This document shows, one piece after another, positions 50,286-59,272 of a stretch of 64,000 nt of DNA. A program made the translations under genes and the position numbers. Origin of the DNA: Candidatus Limivivens intestinipullorum (GTDB taxonomy: Bacteria > Bacillota > Clostridia > Lachnospirales > Lachnospiraceae); NCBI GenBank assembly GCA_018711185.1, contig DVIQ01000012.1, forward strand, positions 1-64,000. Direction: 5' to 3'. Below the pieces are notes generated by a model, which saw only the letters and a list, made by a program, of their open reading frames with translations, did not search any database and was not told the DNA's origin. Within the stretch, counting starts at the first letter, position 1, and the number at the start of each line of letters is the position of its first letter.

Positions 50286-50636
50286 CTATTTCAGCCGAAA
50301 ATACTTTTTAAGCGCGCTGCGGATGGTTACTGCGAACCAGATCACAAAAACCACGAAAATGACCGTTACAGCGATATAGACCGTCCCAAGCATACCGGTC
50401 AGATCATTTACCAGTCCTAAAAGTCCGCAGACTATCGTGGCGATTCCAAAAATCAGCAGCTTTGGCTGAATGAAACGGATAAACCCTTCCTTGTCATTAC
50501 ACTGCTTCATAGAAATGTCCTTCGTCAGAAGGATATTCTCTTTTACCTCTCCTTTCTCGGACATCACACGCCAGCCATACAAAATATATCCCCCGAATGC
50601 AGTAATCAGAAGATCCATCAATACAAACATATCCAT
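50286..50636 (-). CDS. Small three-span membrane protein, unknown function
   Basis: A 116-residue protein. ATG 50636 has GGAGG 10 nt upstream. Hydrophobic spans are at about residues 5-21 (LMDLLITAFGGYILYGW), 60-80 (KLLIFGIATIVCGLLGLVND) and 85-107 (GTVYIAVTVIFVVFVIWFAV). A loop between the first two contains KDISMKQCNDKEGFIRFIQP. No known motif is recognised. It lies 21 bp downstream of thrC on the same strand and may be co-transcribed. Confidence 0.7.
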   Translation of the reverse strand: MDMFVLMDLLITAFGGYILYGWRVMSEKGEVKENILLTKDISMKQCNDKEGFIRFIQPKLLIFGIATIVCGLLGLVNDLTGMLGTVYIAVTVIFVVFVIWFAVTIRSALKKYFRLK

Positions 50637-50657
50637 AAATACCGGTCCTCCCAAACA

Positions 50658-52148
50658 TCAGATTCCAAGAAAGCCCTTTACCGCCTGTTCCATCTCATCC
50701 GTCCGAACCACCGTCCTGTGCAGAACCGGCGCGGTGCGTATCTCTTCGATGGCCGGCGGAATTTTTGTGCCGGACAGGGCGGAGAGCTCATCCGCCAGGG
50801 CAAAATCATCCATAGATTCATATTTTTTGTCGATTGCCGTCAATACGCTTCTGGAAAATTTATATGGGCTTGCCGTAGAGGCGATAATCGTTTTTGCCGC
50901 AGCATCCCCTGTCTCTCTTACGTATTTCTTATACACGGCAGAAGCCACCGCCGTATGGGTATCCAGGATGTAGCCGGATTCCCGGTATACATCGGAAATC
51001 TCCTTCGCGGTTTCCTCCATGGTGGCAAAATTCCCATAAAAGTCCGCAAGCTCTCCTTTCATCTCTTCCGAGATAGCATATCTGCCGCCGGATGCCAGCG
51101 CCTCCATCAGCCCGGCGTCCTTTTTGTCATCCTCGCCGCTGATCCGGTATAAAAGGCGCTCCAGATTGCTGGAAATCAGGATGTCCATCGACGGGGAAGA
51201 GGTCAGGATAAACTCCCGGTTCCGGTCATAAACACCTGTACGGAAGAAATCATACAGAACCTTGTTTTCATTGGAAGCACAGATCAGCTTTCCAATGGGC
51301 GCTCCCATATTTTTCGCGTAATAGGCAGCAAGAATATTCCCGAAATTCCCGGTCGGAACCGTCACGTTAATCTTCTCACCCTCTGCCACAGCGCTGGATG
51401 CCAGAAGCTTCGCGCAGGCATAAACATAATAAACGATCTGGGGAACCAGACGCCCGATATTAATGGAATTTGCCGAAGAAAACTGGAACCCGCCTTTGGC
51501 CAGCTCCTCTCCCAGCTTCCGATCCCCGAACATCTTTTTGACGCCGGTCTGAGCGTCATCGAAGTTCCCGCGGATTCCCACCACAAAGGTGTTGTCTCCC
51601 TTCTGGGTCACCATCTGCTTTTCCTGAACCGGACTCACCCCATCCTTGGGATAAAAAACGATAATCCTGGTTCCCGGGACATCGGCGAAGCCAGCCAGGG
51701 CAGCCTTCCCAGTATCGCCGGAGGTTGCCGTCAGAATCACGATCTCATGCTCCGCATGATTTTTCTTTGCCGCCGTCGTCATCAGATGCGGCAGGATTGA
51801 CAGAGCCATATCTTTAAAGGCAATCGTCGCCCCATGGAAAAGTTCGAGATAATACACGCCTCCTTTCTCAACCAGGGGCGCAATCTCTTTTGTATCGAAC
51901 TTCTCATCATAGGCTTTGGCGATGCAATCCTTTAGTTCTTCCTCGGTAAAATCTGTCAGAAACAGCTTCATGACCTCATAGGCGGTCTCCTGATAGGTCA
52001 TGCCTGCAAACTCTTTCATATCCCTGTCAAGAGCCGGAATGAACGCCGGAACGTATAACCCGCCGTCCGGCGCCAGGCCCCGCAGAATCGCCTGAGACGC
52101 CGTCACCTTTTCCTCTTTATTCCGTGTACTGTTATAGATTAGCTCCAT
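50658..52148 (-). CDS. thrC: Threonine synthase
   Basis: A 496-residue PLP enzyme making threonine from O-phosphohomoserine. ATG 52148 has GGAGG 5 nt upstream; the frame before it is unsupported. ELIYNSTRNKEEKVTASQAI, the PLP Lys in HGATIAFKDMALSILP, ATSGDTGKAALAGFADV, VPTGNFGNILAAYYAKNMGA and HTAVASAVYKKYV are landmarks of the long (yeast-type) form. Leader sequence upstream has a small GCCGCG/GCGGC-type hairpin but no T-box. Confidence 0.97.
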   Translation of the reverse strand: MELIYNSTRNKEEKVTASQAILRGLAPDGGLYVPAFIPALDRDMKEFAGMTYQETAYEVMKLFLTDFTEEELKDCIAKAYDEKFDTKEIAPLVEKGGVYYLELFHGATIAFKDMALSILPHLMTTAAKKNHAEHEIVILTATSGDTGKAALAGFADVPGTRIIVFYPKDGVSPVQEKQMVTQKGDNTFVVGIRGNFDDAQTGVKKMFGDRKLGEELAKGGFQFSSANSINIGRLVPQIVYYVYACAKLLASSAVAEGEKINVTVPTGNFGNILAAYYAKNMGAPIGKLICASNENKVLYDFFRTGVYDRNREFILTSSPSMDILISSNLERLLYRISGEDDKKDAGLMEALASGGRYAISEEMKGELADFYGNFATMEETAKEISDVYRESGYILDTHTAVASAVYKKYVRETGDAAAKTIIASTASPYKFSRSVLTAIDKKYESMDDFALADELSALSGTKIPPAIEEIRTAPVLHRTVVRTDEMEQAVKGFLGI

Positions 52149-52288
52149 CTTTACCTCCAATGCCGCCAACGCGGCTTTTTGTCTTTTACGCCGGCCCTTT
52201 GGCGCTTTTGCAGACCTGCCCAAGAGCCGCTTTTCCGTCAATTAAGAATAGATTATAGCATACCTTGTTTCTCTTCACAAGGCTTCCG

Positions 52289-52672
52289 TCAAATCAAATT
52301 CTGCTCCAGCCGCGCCAGGTGCTCCTTAGTGGTACGAAAAATCCTGGCTCTCGCGAATCCGCCCTCCAGCAGATACGAATCCAGCCCCCGCAGAGCCGCT
52401 ATCCGGCTTTTTCCATCCCGGATTTCCCAGTCAGCGCCTTCGCACAGAAGATCCTCCCCTTCCCAGGAGAGCTTTGTATCCGGATTCATCCGAATGGAAA
52501 CAGACAGCACCGGCATGCTTCTCTCCATGTCGTTTCGATGTATCCGGGCTTTTTCCAGGGCCTCGCTGTCAAACGGATAGTCCGCGAACGCGTCCGCCAG
52601 CTCCCGCAGATCCAGGAATCCATGGAAATAATAGTCATTTTCCTGCATCGCATGTTTTAACCTGAGTTTCAT
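52289..52672 (-). CDS. Conserved-looking hypothetical protein, 127 residues
   Basis: Not recognised. GGAGG is 7 nt before ATG, and it follows the glutaredoxin-like gene by 14 bp, indicating co-transcription. It is soluble and mixed alpha/beta: MKLRLKHAMQENDYYFHGFL, an acidic helix region (LADAFADYPFDSEALEKARI), beta-rich centre (MPVLSVSIRMNPDTKLSWEG) and a basic helix at the end. No Cys motif or membrane span is present except one Cys in LLCEGADWEI. Confidence 0.65.
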   Translation of the reverse strand: MKLRLKHAMQENDYYFHGFLDLRELADAFADYPFDSEALEKARIHRNDMERSMPVLSVSIRMNPDTKLSWEGEDLLCEGADWEIRDGKSRIAALRGLDSYLLEGGFARARIFRTTKEHLARLEQNLI

Positions 52673-52686
52673 TTAGACCCCTCCTT

Positions 52687-52950
52687 TTATCGCCCCAAAG
52701 CGGCCTCATAAACCGCCCGGACCTTTTCCGGCGTGGGAACTCCCTCATGAATCTTTTCCCCATCGACAAAATACGTGGGAACGTAATAATAGTCCAGGGA
52801 GTCCGCCAGTTCCTTTTCTTCCTCCTCATCCGCCACGCGAACAGTCACATTTTCATATTCCGGGTGCGCTTTTTTCAGCTCATCCATCATCCGAAAGGCC
52901 TGATGGCAGTAAGGGCAGTCACGCAGCACCATCATCAGTACATTTTTCAT
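52687..52950 (-). CDS. Glutaredoxin-like thiol oxidoreductase
   Basis: An 87-residue thioredoxin-fold protein. The redox motif CPYC (residues 12-15, RDCPYCHQAFRMM) is of glutaredoxin type and VPTYFVDGEKIHEGVP holds the cis-Pro. It has an acidic insert DEEEEKELADSLDYYY. GGAGG is 5 nt before ATG. Clostridia usually lack glutathione, so it may work with another thiol or thioredoxin reductase. Confidence 0.9.
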   Translation of the reverse strand: MKNVLMMVLRDCPYCHQAFRMMDELKKAHPEYENVTVRVADEEEEKELADSLDYYYVPTYFVDGEKIHEGVPTPEKVRAVYEAALGR

Positions 52951-53020
52951 TTTTTCCTCCCGTTTTTATTGCCATTATACTCTGTTTTCTAAAGAAACAC
53001 CAGAGCAAATCAAAAGAAAA

Positions 53021-53049
53021 GTTACGGTTCTGTAAGGCTGAAACGCAAC
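53021..53049 (+). repeat. 29-bp relic of the MITE right-end hairpin
   Basis: GTTACGGTTCTGTAAGGCTG then AAACGCAAC corresponds to the GTTACGGTTCAG...CTGAACTGCAAC end stem. AAAGAAAA before and GAAGAAAA after differ at one base, a possible decayed 8-bp duplication. Confidence 0.5.
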
Positions 53050-53078
53050 GAAGAAAACAGGGAGCTTTCGCTCCCTGT
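53050..53078 (-). terminator. Intrinsic terminator of the SleB-like gene
   Basis: On the minus strand ACAGGGAGC, loop GAAA, GCTCCCTGT, then TTTTCTTC. Confidence 0.8.
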
Positions 53079-53096
53079 CCCGCAATGCCTTGTACC

Positions 53097-53936
53097 TTAT
53101 TCTGCAAATGTAAAATATTCATGACCTCCGTATTCAAACAGCGGAACCAGATTTTCATCAAACCAATCGATATTGTGCTGATCCGCGCTCTCCCGGGCCA
53201 TAAAGCACAGAGCTCCCTGGGAATAATCTTCCCCCGACAGCGCCCGATCCACGGCTTCAATCGTCTCCTCCGTGATCGTCACGCTATTGATTCGCCCGTC
53301 AACAGTGGGCTGAAACTGTGCCACTCCTCCGTCCTTCTCCCAAACCACTTCATAAATGGTATCCGGAAAGCGGCTGTCTTTCACTCGATTCAGGACTACA
53401 TTTGCAATCAGGATTTTGCTTTTCATATCGCCGCCGGTGGCCTCTGCCTCCACAATCTGGAGAAGCGCGTAGTAATCCTCCGTAGCCATATGATTATCCC
53501 GCACAGTCTTCTGTGCATAGTAGCCAATTTCACTGATCTTTTCCGTACCCTGTTCCACTCTCAGACGGTTCAGCGTGTTTTTGCACACGCTGCTGGAGCC
53601 CACCAGAATGTTCTCATGGGAATGCTCAAAATCCACGGTTTCCGCCGCTGCAGTGTAATCCTCCATGACGTTTACACTGTTTACCACTCCCATAAGACCG
53701 GCCAACAGACTTGTCTCCTGTTCATTCTGACCATCCGAATTTTCTATCGTCTGCGCACTGTCTTTCACAGCATACACGGTCCCGCTCTCCTGAACGGTGA
53801 ACCCGTTTGCGCAGAGAATTAAAATTGAAAATCCTGCCGCCATAGGAGCAAGAGTCAGCCAGATTTTATATCTGCGGCTCCGAATCCTTCTCATACCGCC
53901 GAAAGCTTTCCTAAAAATTGCACTGCGTAACTGCAT
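53097..53936 (-). CDS. SleB-like (Hydrolase_2) cell-wall hydrolase
   Basis: A 279-residue membrane-anchored hydrolase. ATG 53936 (AAAGGA 11 nt upstream) starts a basic segment, then IWLTLAPMAAGFSILILCAN as anchor. The domain begins at about residue 150 with ATEDYYALLQIVEAEATGGD (catalytic Glu in VEAEA), KILIANVVLNRVKDSRFPDT, GVAQFQPTVDGRI and GALCFMARES. SleB is a germination-specific lytic transglycosylase; this homologue with a long linker may act during growth or cortex lysis. Confidence 0.88.
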   Translation of the reverse strand: MQLRSAIFRKAFGGMRRIRSRRYKIWLTLAPMAAGFSILILCANGFTVQESGTVYAVKDSAQTIENSDGQNEQETSLLAGLMGVVNSVNVMEDYTAAAETVDFEHSHENILVGSSSVCKNTLNRLRVEQGTEKISEIGYYAQKTVRDNHMATEDYYALLQIVEAEATGGDMKSKILIANVVLNRVKDSRFPDTIYEVVWEKDGGVAQFQPTVDGRINSVTITEETIEAVDRALSGEDYSQGALCFMARESADQHNIDWFDENLVPLFEYGGHEYFTFAE

Positions 53937-54024
53937 GTCAGTGTTTGTCCTTTCTCTCCCCTGTTGTCCCGATAAACACCTGCATTCAAAAGTACAAATT
54001 TTGCGGTAAGCTCTGTGTATCTGC

Positions 54025-54054
54025 ATTATAACGGAAATATTAACCTTCTGTCAA
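54025..54054 (-). promoter_or_regulatory. Promoter of the SleB-like gene
   Basis: TTGACA, 18 bp, TATAAT on the minus strand, with a leader of about 80 nt. Confidence 0.75.
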
Positions 54055-54342
54055 GAGTTATTTCATATTTTTGTAATATTTTTAATGACACCAGTAACAT
54101 TTAATTTACAAATTTTGCGGATTTTCGATAAAATACAGGATATCTCCTCCACTTTCATTTAAAAATCCCAGGTTTCAGCCTTCATCTTCCCACATTTACA
54201 AAAATCGACTGTTTAACCGAAATTTCTGCGTTTTCTTTAGAAATGTATATCTTTGATGAAGTTTACGTTTTTGTTTCATTAGTTAATATTTACGAAATAT
54301 TTTCTGTCCAAACGAATGGCAGCGGACCGCTCCGCTGCCTGC
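54055..54342. other. AT-rich intergenic stretch without a supported gene
   Basis: About 290 bp rich in A/T between the SleB promoter and leuA terminator. TTTACAAATTTTGCG and TTTACAAAAATCGAC-like words recur, and short ORFs have no RBS. I see nothing assignable. Confidence 0.5.
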
Positions 54343-54403
54343 GCATAAACCGCAAAGCCTCCGGCGGAACCTTTCGGCTCCCCGGAGGCTTTGCGGTTTA
54401 TGC
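54343..54403 (-). terminator. Long perfect hairpin overlapping the leuA stop codon
   Basis: GCATAAACCGCAAAGCCTCC plus GG (54343-54364) pairs perfectly with 54382-54403, a 22-bp stem that includes the leuA stop codon. The T-run on the minus strand is absent, so it may work with Rho or protect the mRNA 3' end. Confidence 0.6.
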
Positions 54404-56059
54404 GGTTACCATATTATTGATTGCCGTTAAAAGCGCGTTGATAGAGGCACGAATAATATCCTGATTCACACCGGCGCCCCAGTAAAGATTCTCGTTCTTG
54501 TCGCGGATCCCCACATAGGCGATGGCCCGGGAACTTGAACTCTGTTCCAAAGCGTGCTCCTGGTAGGTGATCAGGTCATAGTTCAGACGGAATTGTTTTT
54601 TCAGGGCGTTGCTCACTGCGTTGAGACGGCCGTTTCCGGCGGCGATGGCTACCTTTTCCTCTCCGTTGTACGCCACGGTTACCTCGGCGATAATGCCGTT
54701 GTGCTGTTTAAAGTGTACCTCGGTAATATTGTACGGAGTCGTAATATCCTCATAACGGCTCTTGAACAATTCAAAGATCTCCTTAGGCAGCAGCTCTTTG
54801 TGACTGTGGTCGGAAACCTCCTTTGCAGCGTAGCCCATGGCCTCCCGCATTTTCGCCGGAAGGTTCAGACCGAAATTATGCTCCAGAATATAGCCGACGC
54901 CTCCCTTTCCGGACTGGCTGTTGATCCGGATAACGTCTGCCTCGTATTCTCTTCCGATGTCCTTGGGGTCCAAAGGCAGATACGGAACCGTCCAGTGTTC
55001 GCAGTCATGCTCCTCGCGGTATTTCATGCCTTTGGCGATGGCATCCTGATGAGATCCGGAGAACGCCGCGAATACCAGCGCGCCGCTGTACGGGCTTCTC
55101 ATATCCACGTGCATTCCGGTATATTGCTCATACGCTTCGCTGATAGCAGGCATATCAGAAAAATCCAGTCCCGGATCAACGCCCTGGGAATACATATTCA
55201 TGGCAAGGGTTACGATGTCCACGTTTCCGGTCCGCTCGCCGTTTCCGAAAAGTGTTCCCTCGATGCGGTCCGCTCCGGCCAGAAGCCCCATTTCCGCGTC
55301 CGCTACACCGCAGCCTCTGTCATTGTGCGGATGCAGGGAGAGGATCACATTCTCCCGGTAGTTCATATTCTTGCTCATATACTCGATCTGGCTCGCGTAC
55401 ACGTGGGGCATGGAATGCTGCACTGTGCTGGGCAGGTTGATGATTACCTTATTGTCCGCCGTGGGCTGCCATACGTCCAGAACCGCGTTGCAGACCTCCA
55501 GGGCGTACTCCACTTCCGTCCCCGTAAAGCTCTCCGGACTGTACTCGAAGGAAAAGTTTCCATCCGTCTCCTCCGCCAGCTTCTTCAGCAACGCCGCGCC
55601 GTCCACGGCAATCTTTAAAATCTCTTCCTTCGACTTCTTAAACACCTGCTCCCGCTGAGCCAGAGAAGTGGAATTGTATACATGAACCACCGCCTTCTTT
55701 GCCCCTTCCAGAGCCTCAAAGGTTTTCCGAATAATGTGCTCTCTAGCCTGCGTGAGTACCTGAATCGTCACGTCGTCCGGTATCAGATCCTGCTCGATCA
55801 GCGCCCGCAGGAACTGGTATTCCGTCTCAGACGCAGCCGGGAAGCCTACTTCGATCTCCTTAAAGCCAATCTTTACCAGCAGCTTAAAAAAATCGATTTT
55901 CTGCTCAAGCGTCATAGGAACGATCAGCGCCTGATTGCCATCCCGCAGGTCAACGCTGCACCAGATGGGAGCCTTCTCGATATAGTCCTTCTGAACCCAG
56001 TCCGTACAGGGAACCGGCGGCAAAAAATACTGTCTTGTGTACTTGGATGCATTCTGCAT
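54398..56059 (-). CDS. leuA: 2-isopropylmalate synthase
   Basis: A 553-residue enzyme of the long LeuA form, first committed step of leucine synthesis. DLRDGNQALIVPMTLEQKID (active-site metal Asp), FKEIEVGFPAASETEYQFLR, LSLHPHNDRGCGVADAEMGL (metal His), GTLFGNGERTGNVDIVTLAM and the C-terminal regulatory domain (from about 430) including AYVGIRDKNENLYWGAGVNQ. GGAGAATGAATC precedes ATG. A T-box leader governs it. leuCD lie 3.2 kb upstream as a separate unit and leuB is not in the window. Confidence 0.97.
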   Translation of the reverse strand: MQNASKYTRQYFLPPVPCTDWVQKDYIEKAPIWCSVDLRDGNQALIVPMTLEQKIDFFKLLVKIGFKEIEVGFPAASETEYQFLRALIEQDLIPDDVTIQVLTQAREHIIRKTFEALEGAKKAVVHVYNSTSLAQREQVFKKSKEEILKIAVDGAALLKKLAEETDGNFSFEYSPESFTGTEVEYALEVCNAVLDVWQPTADNKVIINLPSTVQHSMPHVYASQIEYMSKNMNYRENVILSLHPHNDRGCGVADAEMGLLAGADRIEGTLFGNGERTGNVDIVTLAMNMYSQGVDPGLDFSDMPAISEAYEQYTGMHVDMRSPYSGALVFAAFSGSHQDAIAKGMKYREEHDCEHWTVPYLPLDPKDIGREYEADVIRINSQSGKGGVGYILEHNFGLNLPAKMREAMGYAAKEVSDHSHKELLPKEIFELFKSRYEDITTPYNITEVHFKQHNGIIAEVTVAYNGEEKVAIAAGNGRLNAVSNALKKQFRLNYDLITYQEHALEQSSSSRAIAYVGIRDKNENLYWGAGVNQDIIRASINALLTAINNMVTA

Positions 56060-56151
56060 GATTCATTCTCCTTTTCATTCATATTGGCTTTGTGTTGAAT
56101 CCATGCTTTCCGGAGCAGCGGCTGCGAACGAGTCGCAGAAGCTATCTGCGT

Positions 56152-56455
56152 AACGAAAAAAGTCCTTCGCTCCTCGGCTGTGCCGATTAAGAGACGAAAG
56201 ACTTTTGTATCACATCTTCGCGGTACCACTCTATTTTATGAATTTCTTCATACACTCATTGGATACGGGCAGAAACCTTATATCCATTCCCTTTTAACGG
56301 CGGGCCTCCGTCTGCGTCTACTCTCCCTCAGGATTTCGGGCAGCCGCTCCAAGGCGAGTTCCGACCTTCCCATCCACTGTCTCGCATCACCCGACAGCTC
56401 TCTGCAGTCCGGTTGGGCCGTACTATTCCTCTTCTTAGCATTTAAGTATTCAACT
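56152..56455 (-). promoter_or_regulatory. T-box leader of leuA
   Basis: The T-box sequence AGAGTGGTACCGCGAAGAT and a terminator pairing AAAGTCTTTCGTC with GAAGGACTTTTTTCG are clear on the minus strand; stem I has the GGAACTCGCC distal loop. The specifier by alignment with the pheS leader may be CTG (Leu), but this is uncertain. Uncharged tRNA-Leu should switch leuA on. Confidence 0.88.
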
Positions 56456-56461
56456 GAAAAG

Positions 56462-56490
56462 ATCATACCACCCGCCGGGTGGATTGTCAA
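56462..56490 (-). promoter_or_regulatory. Promoter of leuA
   Basis: TTGACA, 17 bp, TATGAT on the minus strand. The -35 box overlaps the helD stop codon. Confidence 0.82.
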
Positions 56491-58538
56491 GGATTTTCTT
56501 GCGTATAACGGTATACATGCAGTTCATGCATGGCCCGGGTGGCGCTGATATAGTCTGCCTGCCGTTCCAGGGCCCCAGGCGAATTTTCTTTTCGAAGCGC
56601 GAAAACCTGATCAAACTCGATTCCTTTTGCCAGATAAAAGGTCGTTACCGTAAGTCCGCGGCAGAACCTGCTGCTGTTTTTATCCAAAAGCGTCAGCCGC
56701 GCTCCGTCTGCCTTTTTGTCTTTCAAGCGGCTCGAAAGCCATACAAAAGCCCGTTCCGCCTCCCTTTCCGTCAGGGTAATCACTGCCGCGGTCTCATATC
56801 GCTCCTGCTTTTCCAGATAATGGAGAAGCACCGCCTCCATGGCTTCCTCCCAGGCTCCAAAGCTTTTTTCCTCCACCGGACTGCCATGTCTTTGGAAGAT
56901 TTCCATTTCTTCATCCGCCGCAATCCGGTTTGCGTAATCCGCAATCTCCACGGTGCTTCGGTAACTCTTCCTCATAAAAATCTTCCGGATATTTTTCCCG
57001 TATATGCCCGGCAGAAACGAGAGGACGTCCTGGCGCACCTCATCGATGGTCTGCGCCCGATCCCCCAGAATCGTCATGCGGCACTGGAACATCAGCTGCA
57101 GAATACGGTACTGCAGGTAGGAATAGTCCTGCATCTCATCCACCACCAGGTGTTTAATGTTCTTCTGATTTCCTCTGGAAAACAGAAGGTACTTCAGATA
57201 GAGTACCGGATAAACATCCTCATAGGCAAGCTTTCTCTTTTCATAAGGAACCCTGGGAAGGGGCGAAAAACCGTACCGCTCCAAAAACTGGCTGTACAAA
57301 ACATATAAGTCTCTGTCCCGGTACATTTTATAAAATTTCTCCCGAAGCGTGTCCCGGTCTTCCTCTCCAAGATCCTTTCCCCTCAGTGTCTCGTATTCAT
57401 CCAGGCAGTATTCATATACGGCTTCCATCCTGGAAAGCAGGGGTATGTCCGGAAATTTATCATAAAACAGCCTGGAAAGCTCCTCCGCTGTCTTGTGAAG
57501 TCCCTGAAAGTTCAGATCTTTGAGATCCACAAGCTCGTACTCCTGCATCAGGACAAACTCATGAAGCATTACCACAAAGTCTTCTGTCTGTTTCGCGCGA
57601 AGGCGCTCTCCGTCCCGTCTGCCCGCAAGCATCTCTTCGATCTGATCATAGCGGTCCTCACAATCGGCAGTGGTATCCTTCAGCTCATGGTAGGCAAACA
57701 GATCAAAGGACATTTCCTGAATATTTTCCTCTCCAAGCTCGGGAAGGATATGCGAAATATAATCGGAAAAGACGCTGTTGGGCGACAAAATCAGGATGTT
57801 GGAGGACTTTAGCTGCTCCCTGTCATGATACAGAAGATACGCGATTCTGTGAAGCGCCACCGATGTTTTTCCACTTCCGGCAACGCCCTGAATAACCAGG
57901 ATTTTATCCGCGGTATTGCGGATAATGGCGTTTTGCTCCTTTTGAATCGTCCGCACGATGTTTTTCAGCTTGACATCCCCATTTGTCCCTAGCTCCTGGC
58001 GCAGCACCTCATCGTCGATTTTTATATCGCTTTCAAAGGCGTATACCAGCTTTCCCCTGCGGATTTTATACTGCCACTTGGCGGTAATCTCTCCTTCCAG
58101 GCGGCCGGCAGGAGCGGTATAAGAAGCGCTGCCCTTATCAAAATCATAAAAGAGGCTGGATACCGGAGCGCGCCAGTCGTAAATCAGCGGCGTTCTCCCG
58201 GTTTCCTCGGAAAAATTCCCGATTCCGATATAAAAGCTTTCCGGCTCTTCCTCTCCGTCATAGATAAAGTCCACCCTTCCGAAATACGGCGAATCCAGCA
58301 TTTTTCGAAAACGGTGCCTTAATTTCTGCTTTTCCTGATTCGACTGAACCTGCCCGAAAAGGGCCTGCTGGTTGTCGAAATTTTCATATCCGTACTGGTC
58401 CATTTCCGTATAGTTTTCCCAGTAATAATCGTTCATCTCTTCGACATCTTTTTCTCCCTGTGCGATGGAGAGATCCAGCGATGCAATCCGCTGCCGAAGC
58501 TTCTCAAGAATGTGTTCCAAAAACTGTTCACTGTTCAT
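56487..58538 (-). CDS. helD: HelD-type RNA polymerase-associated helicase
   Basis: A 683-residue superfamily 1 ATPase. An N-terminal coiled coil (EKLRQRIASLDLSIAQGEKD) precedes YFGRVDFIYDGEEEPESFYI and DWRAPVSSLFYDFD, hallmarks of HelD. Walker A is GVAGSGKTSVALHR, Walker B VVDEMQDYSYLQYRIL, motif III GDRAQTID and motif VI-like TRAMHELHVY. HelD releases RNA polymerase from stalled or hibernating complexes. GGAG is 6 nt before ATG. A partial MITE lies just upstream. Confidence 0.93.
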   Translation of the reverse strand: MNSEQFLEHILEKLRQRIASLDLSIAQGEKDVEEMNDYYWENYTEMDQYGYENFDNQQALFGQVQSNQEKQKLRHRFRKMLDSPYFGRVDFIYDGEEEPESFYIGIGNFSEETGRTPLIYDWRAPVSSLFYDFDKGSASYTAPAGRLEGEITAKWQYKIRRGKLVYAFESDIKIDDEVLRQELGTNGDVKLKNIVRTIQKEQNAIIRNTADKILVIQGVAGSGKTSVALHRIAYLLYHDREQLKSSNILILSPNSVFSDYISHILPELGEENIQEMSFDLFAYHELKDTTADCEDRYDQIEEMLAGRRDGERLRAKQTEDFVVMLHEFVLMQEYELVDLKDLNFQGLHKTAEELSRLFYDKFPDIPLLSRMEAVYEYCLDEYETLRGKDLGEEDRDTLREKFYKMYRDRDLYVLYSQFLERYGFSPLPRVPYEKRKLAYEDVYPVLYLKYLLFSRGNQKNIKHLVVDEMQDYSYLQYRILQLMFQCRMTILGDRAQTIDEVRQDVLSFLPGIYGKNIRKIFMRKSYRSTVEIADYANRIAADEEMEIFQRHGSPVEEKSFGAWEEAMEAVLLHYLEKQERYETAAVITLTEREAERAFVWLSSRLKDKKADGARLTLLDKNSSRFCRGLTVTTFYLAKGIEFDQVFALRKENSPGALERQADYISATRAMHELHVYRYTQENP

Positions 58539-58615
58539 ACCCGTCTCCTTTCCGCACTTGATGCATGAAGTTCTCCTACTATACCATATCCTAGAAGAAA
58601 CCGCAAGTCGCTCTT

Positions 58616-58688
58616 TCGTAAATCCCATCGCCGCAGGCGATTTTATATGGATTTTGCATGTAACGGTTCAGCAGGACTGAACTGTTAC
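58616..58688 (+). repeat. Right half of the MITE family upstream of helD
   Basis: AAATCCCATCGCCGCAGGCG then ATTTTATATGGATTTTGCAT and GTAACGGTTCAGCAGGACTG then AACTGTTAC align with the right 73 bp of the full element. The left part and direct repeat are missing. Confidence 0.7.
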
Positions 58689-58739
58689 GTGCTGGCGGCA
58701 TGCGCCCGGCATCGGTCGGAAGAATGTACAAAATTTTGC

Positions 58740-58767
58740 TTGCATTTTGAACAAAAGGTGCTATAAT
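58740..58767 (+). promoter_or_regulatory. Promoter of the tRNA-Val gene
   Basis: TTGCAT, 16 bp, TATAAT, 9 bp before the tRNA. Confidence 0.7.
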
Positions 58768-58776
58768 AGGCTCTAG

Positions 58777-58850
58777 GGAAGCATAGCTCAGTCGGGATGA
58801 GCGTTCGCCTCACACGCGAAAGGTCAGGAGTTCGAGCCTCCTTGCTTCCA
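58777..58850 (+). tRNA. tRNA-Val (anticodon CAC)
   Basis: A 74-nt cloverleaf: acceptor GGAAGCA/TGCTTCC, D arm AGCTC...GAGC, anticodon arm TTCGC-CTCACAC-GCGAA, T arm with GTTCGAGCC. Discriminator A; CCA is not encoded. A short T-run follows. Confidence 0.95.
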
Positions 58851-58958
58851 TTTTTTGTGTCTTGAAAAAGTATTTTCTTGTTTTTGGTTTCAAATATTCC
58901 CGGAATTAGAAATGTTATAATTTTGCAAAAAAAATATTCAAAAAAATCATTTTCCCTC

Positions 58959-58987
58959 TTGACAAAAAGAACAAGATGAGGTAAACT
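58959..58987 (+). promoter_or_regulatory. Promoter of the tRNA-Pro gene
   Basis: TTGACA, 17 bp, TAAACT. Confidence 0.7.
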
Positions 58988-59015
58988 TAACAAGTGTCAA
59001 GGGAAAACGAAACAA

Positions 59016-59089
59016 CGGAGTATGGCGTAGCTTGGTAGCGCGCTCGGCTGGGGGCCGAGAGGTCGCAGGTTCAAATCCTGTTACTCCGA
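59016..59089 (+). tRNA. tRNA-Pro (anticodon GGG)
   Basis: A 74-nt cloverleaf: acceptor CGGAGTA/TACTCCG, D arm GCGT...AGCGC, anticodon arm CTCGG-CTGGGGG-CCGAG, T arm GTTCAAATC. Discriminator A; CCA is not encoded. Confidence 0.95.
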
Positions 59090-59101
59090 TTTTATCTTCA
59101 G

Positions 59102-59150
59102 AAAAGGTTGTGCAAGTATACTGTTTACAGTATTTTTGCACAACCTTTTT
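59102..59150 (+). terminator. Intrinsic terminator after tRNA-Pro
   Basis: AAAAGGTTGTGCAA pairs with TTGCACAACCTTTT around GTATACTG...CAGTAT, with T-runs. Confidence 0.88.
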
Positions 59151-59177
59151 GCTATATACAGTTTATGTATCAGAATA

Positions 59178-59246
59178 TAAAAAGATCCGCAGGCACGGCG
59201 TTGTCCCGCCTCAGAAATCTGGTTCCGGACAACGCCTGCCGCGGAT
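59178..59246 (-). terminator. Intrinsic terminator of leuCD
   Basis: GGCGTTGTCC pairs with GGACAACGCC inside a longer stem closed by ATCCGC/GCGGAT; CTTTTTAT follows on the minus strand. Confidence 0.8.
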
Positions 59247-59272
59247 TTTCACCGTCTTTGGCAGCCCCTATT

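Noticed and set aside
54554-55618. 354-residue plus-strand ORF
   Set aside because: Antisense shadow of leuA without RBS or domain.
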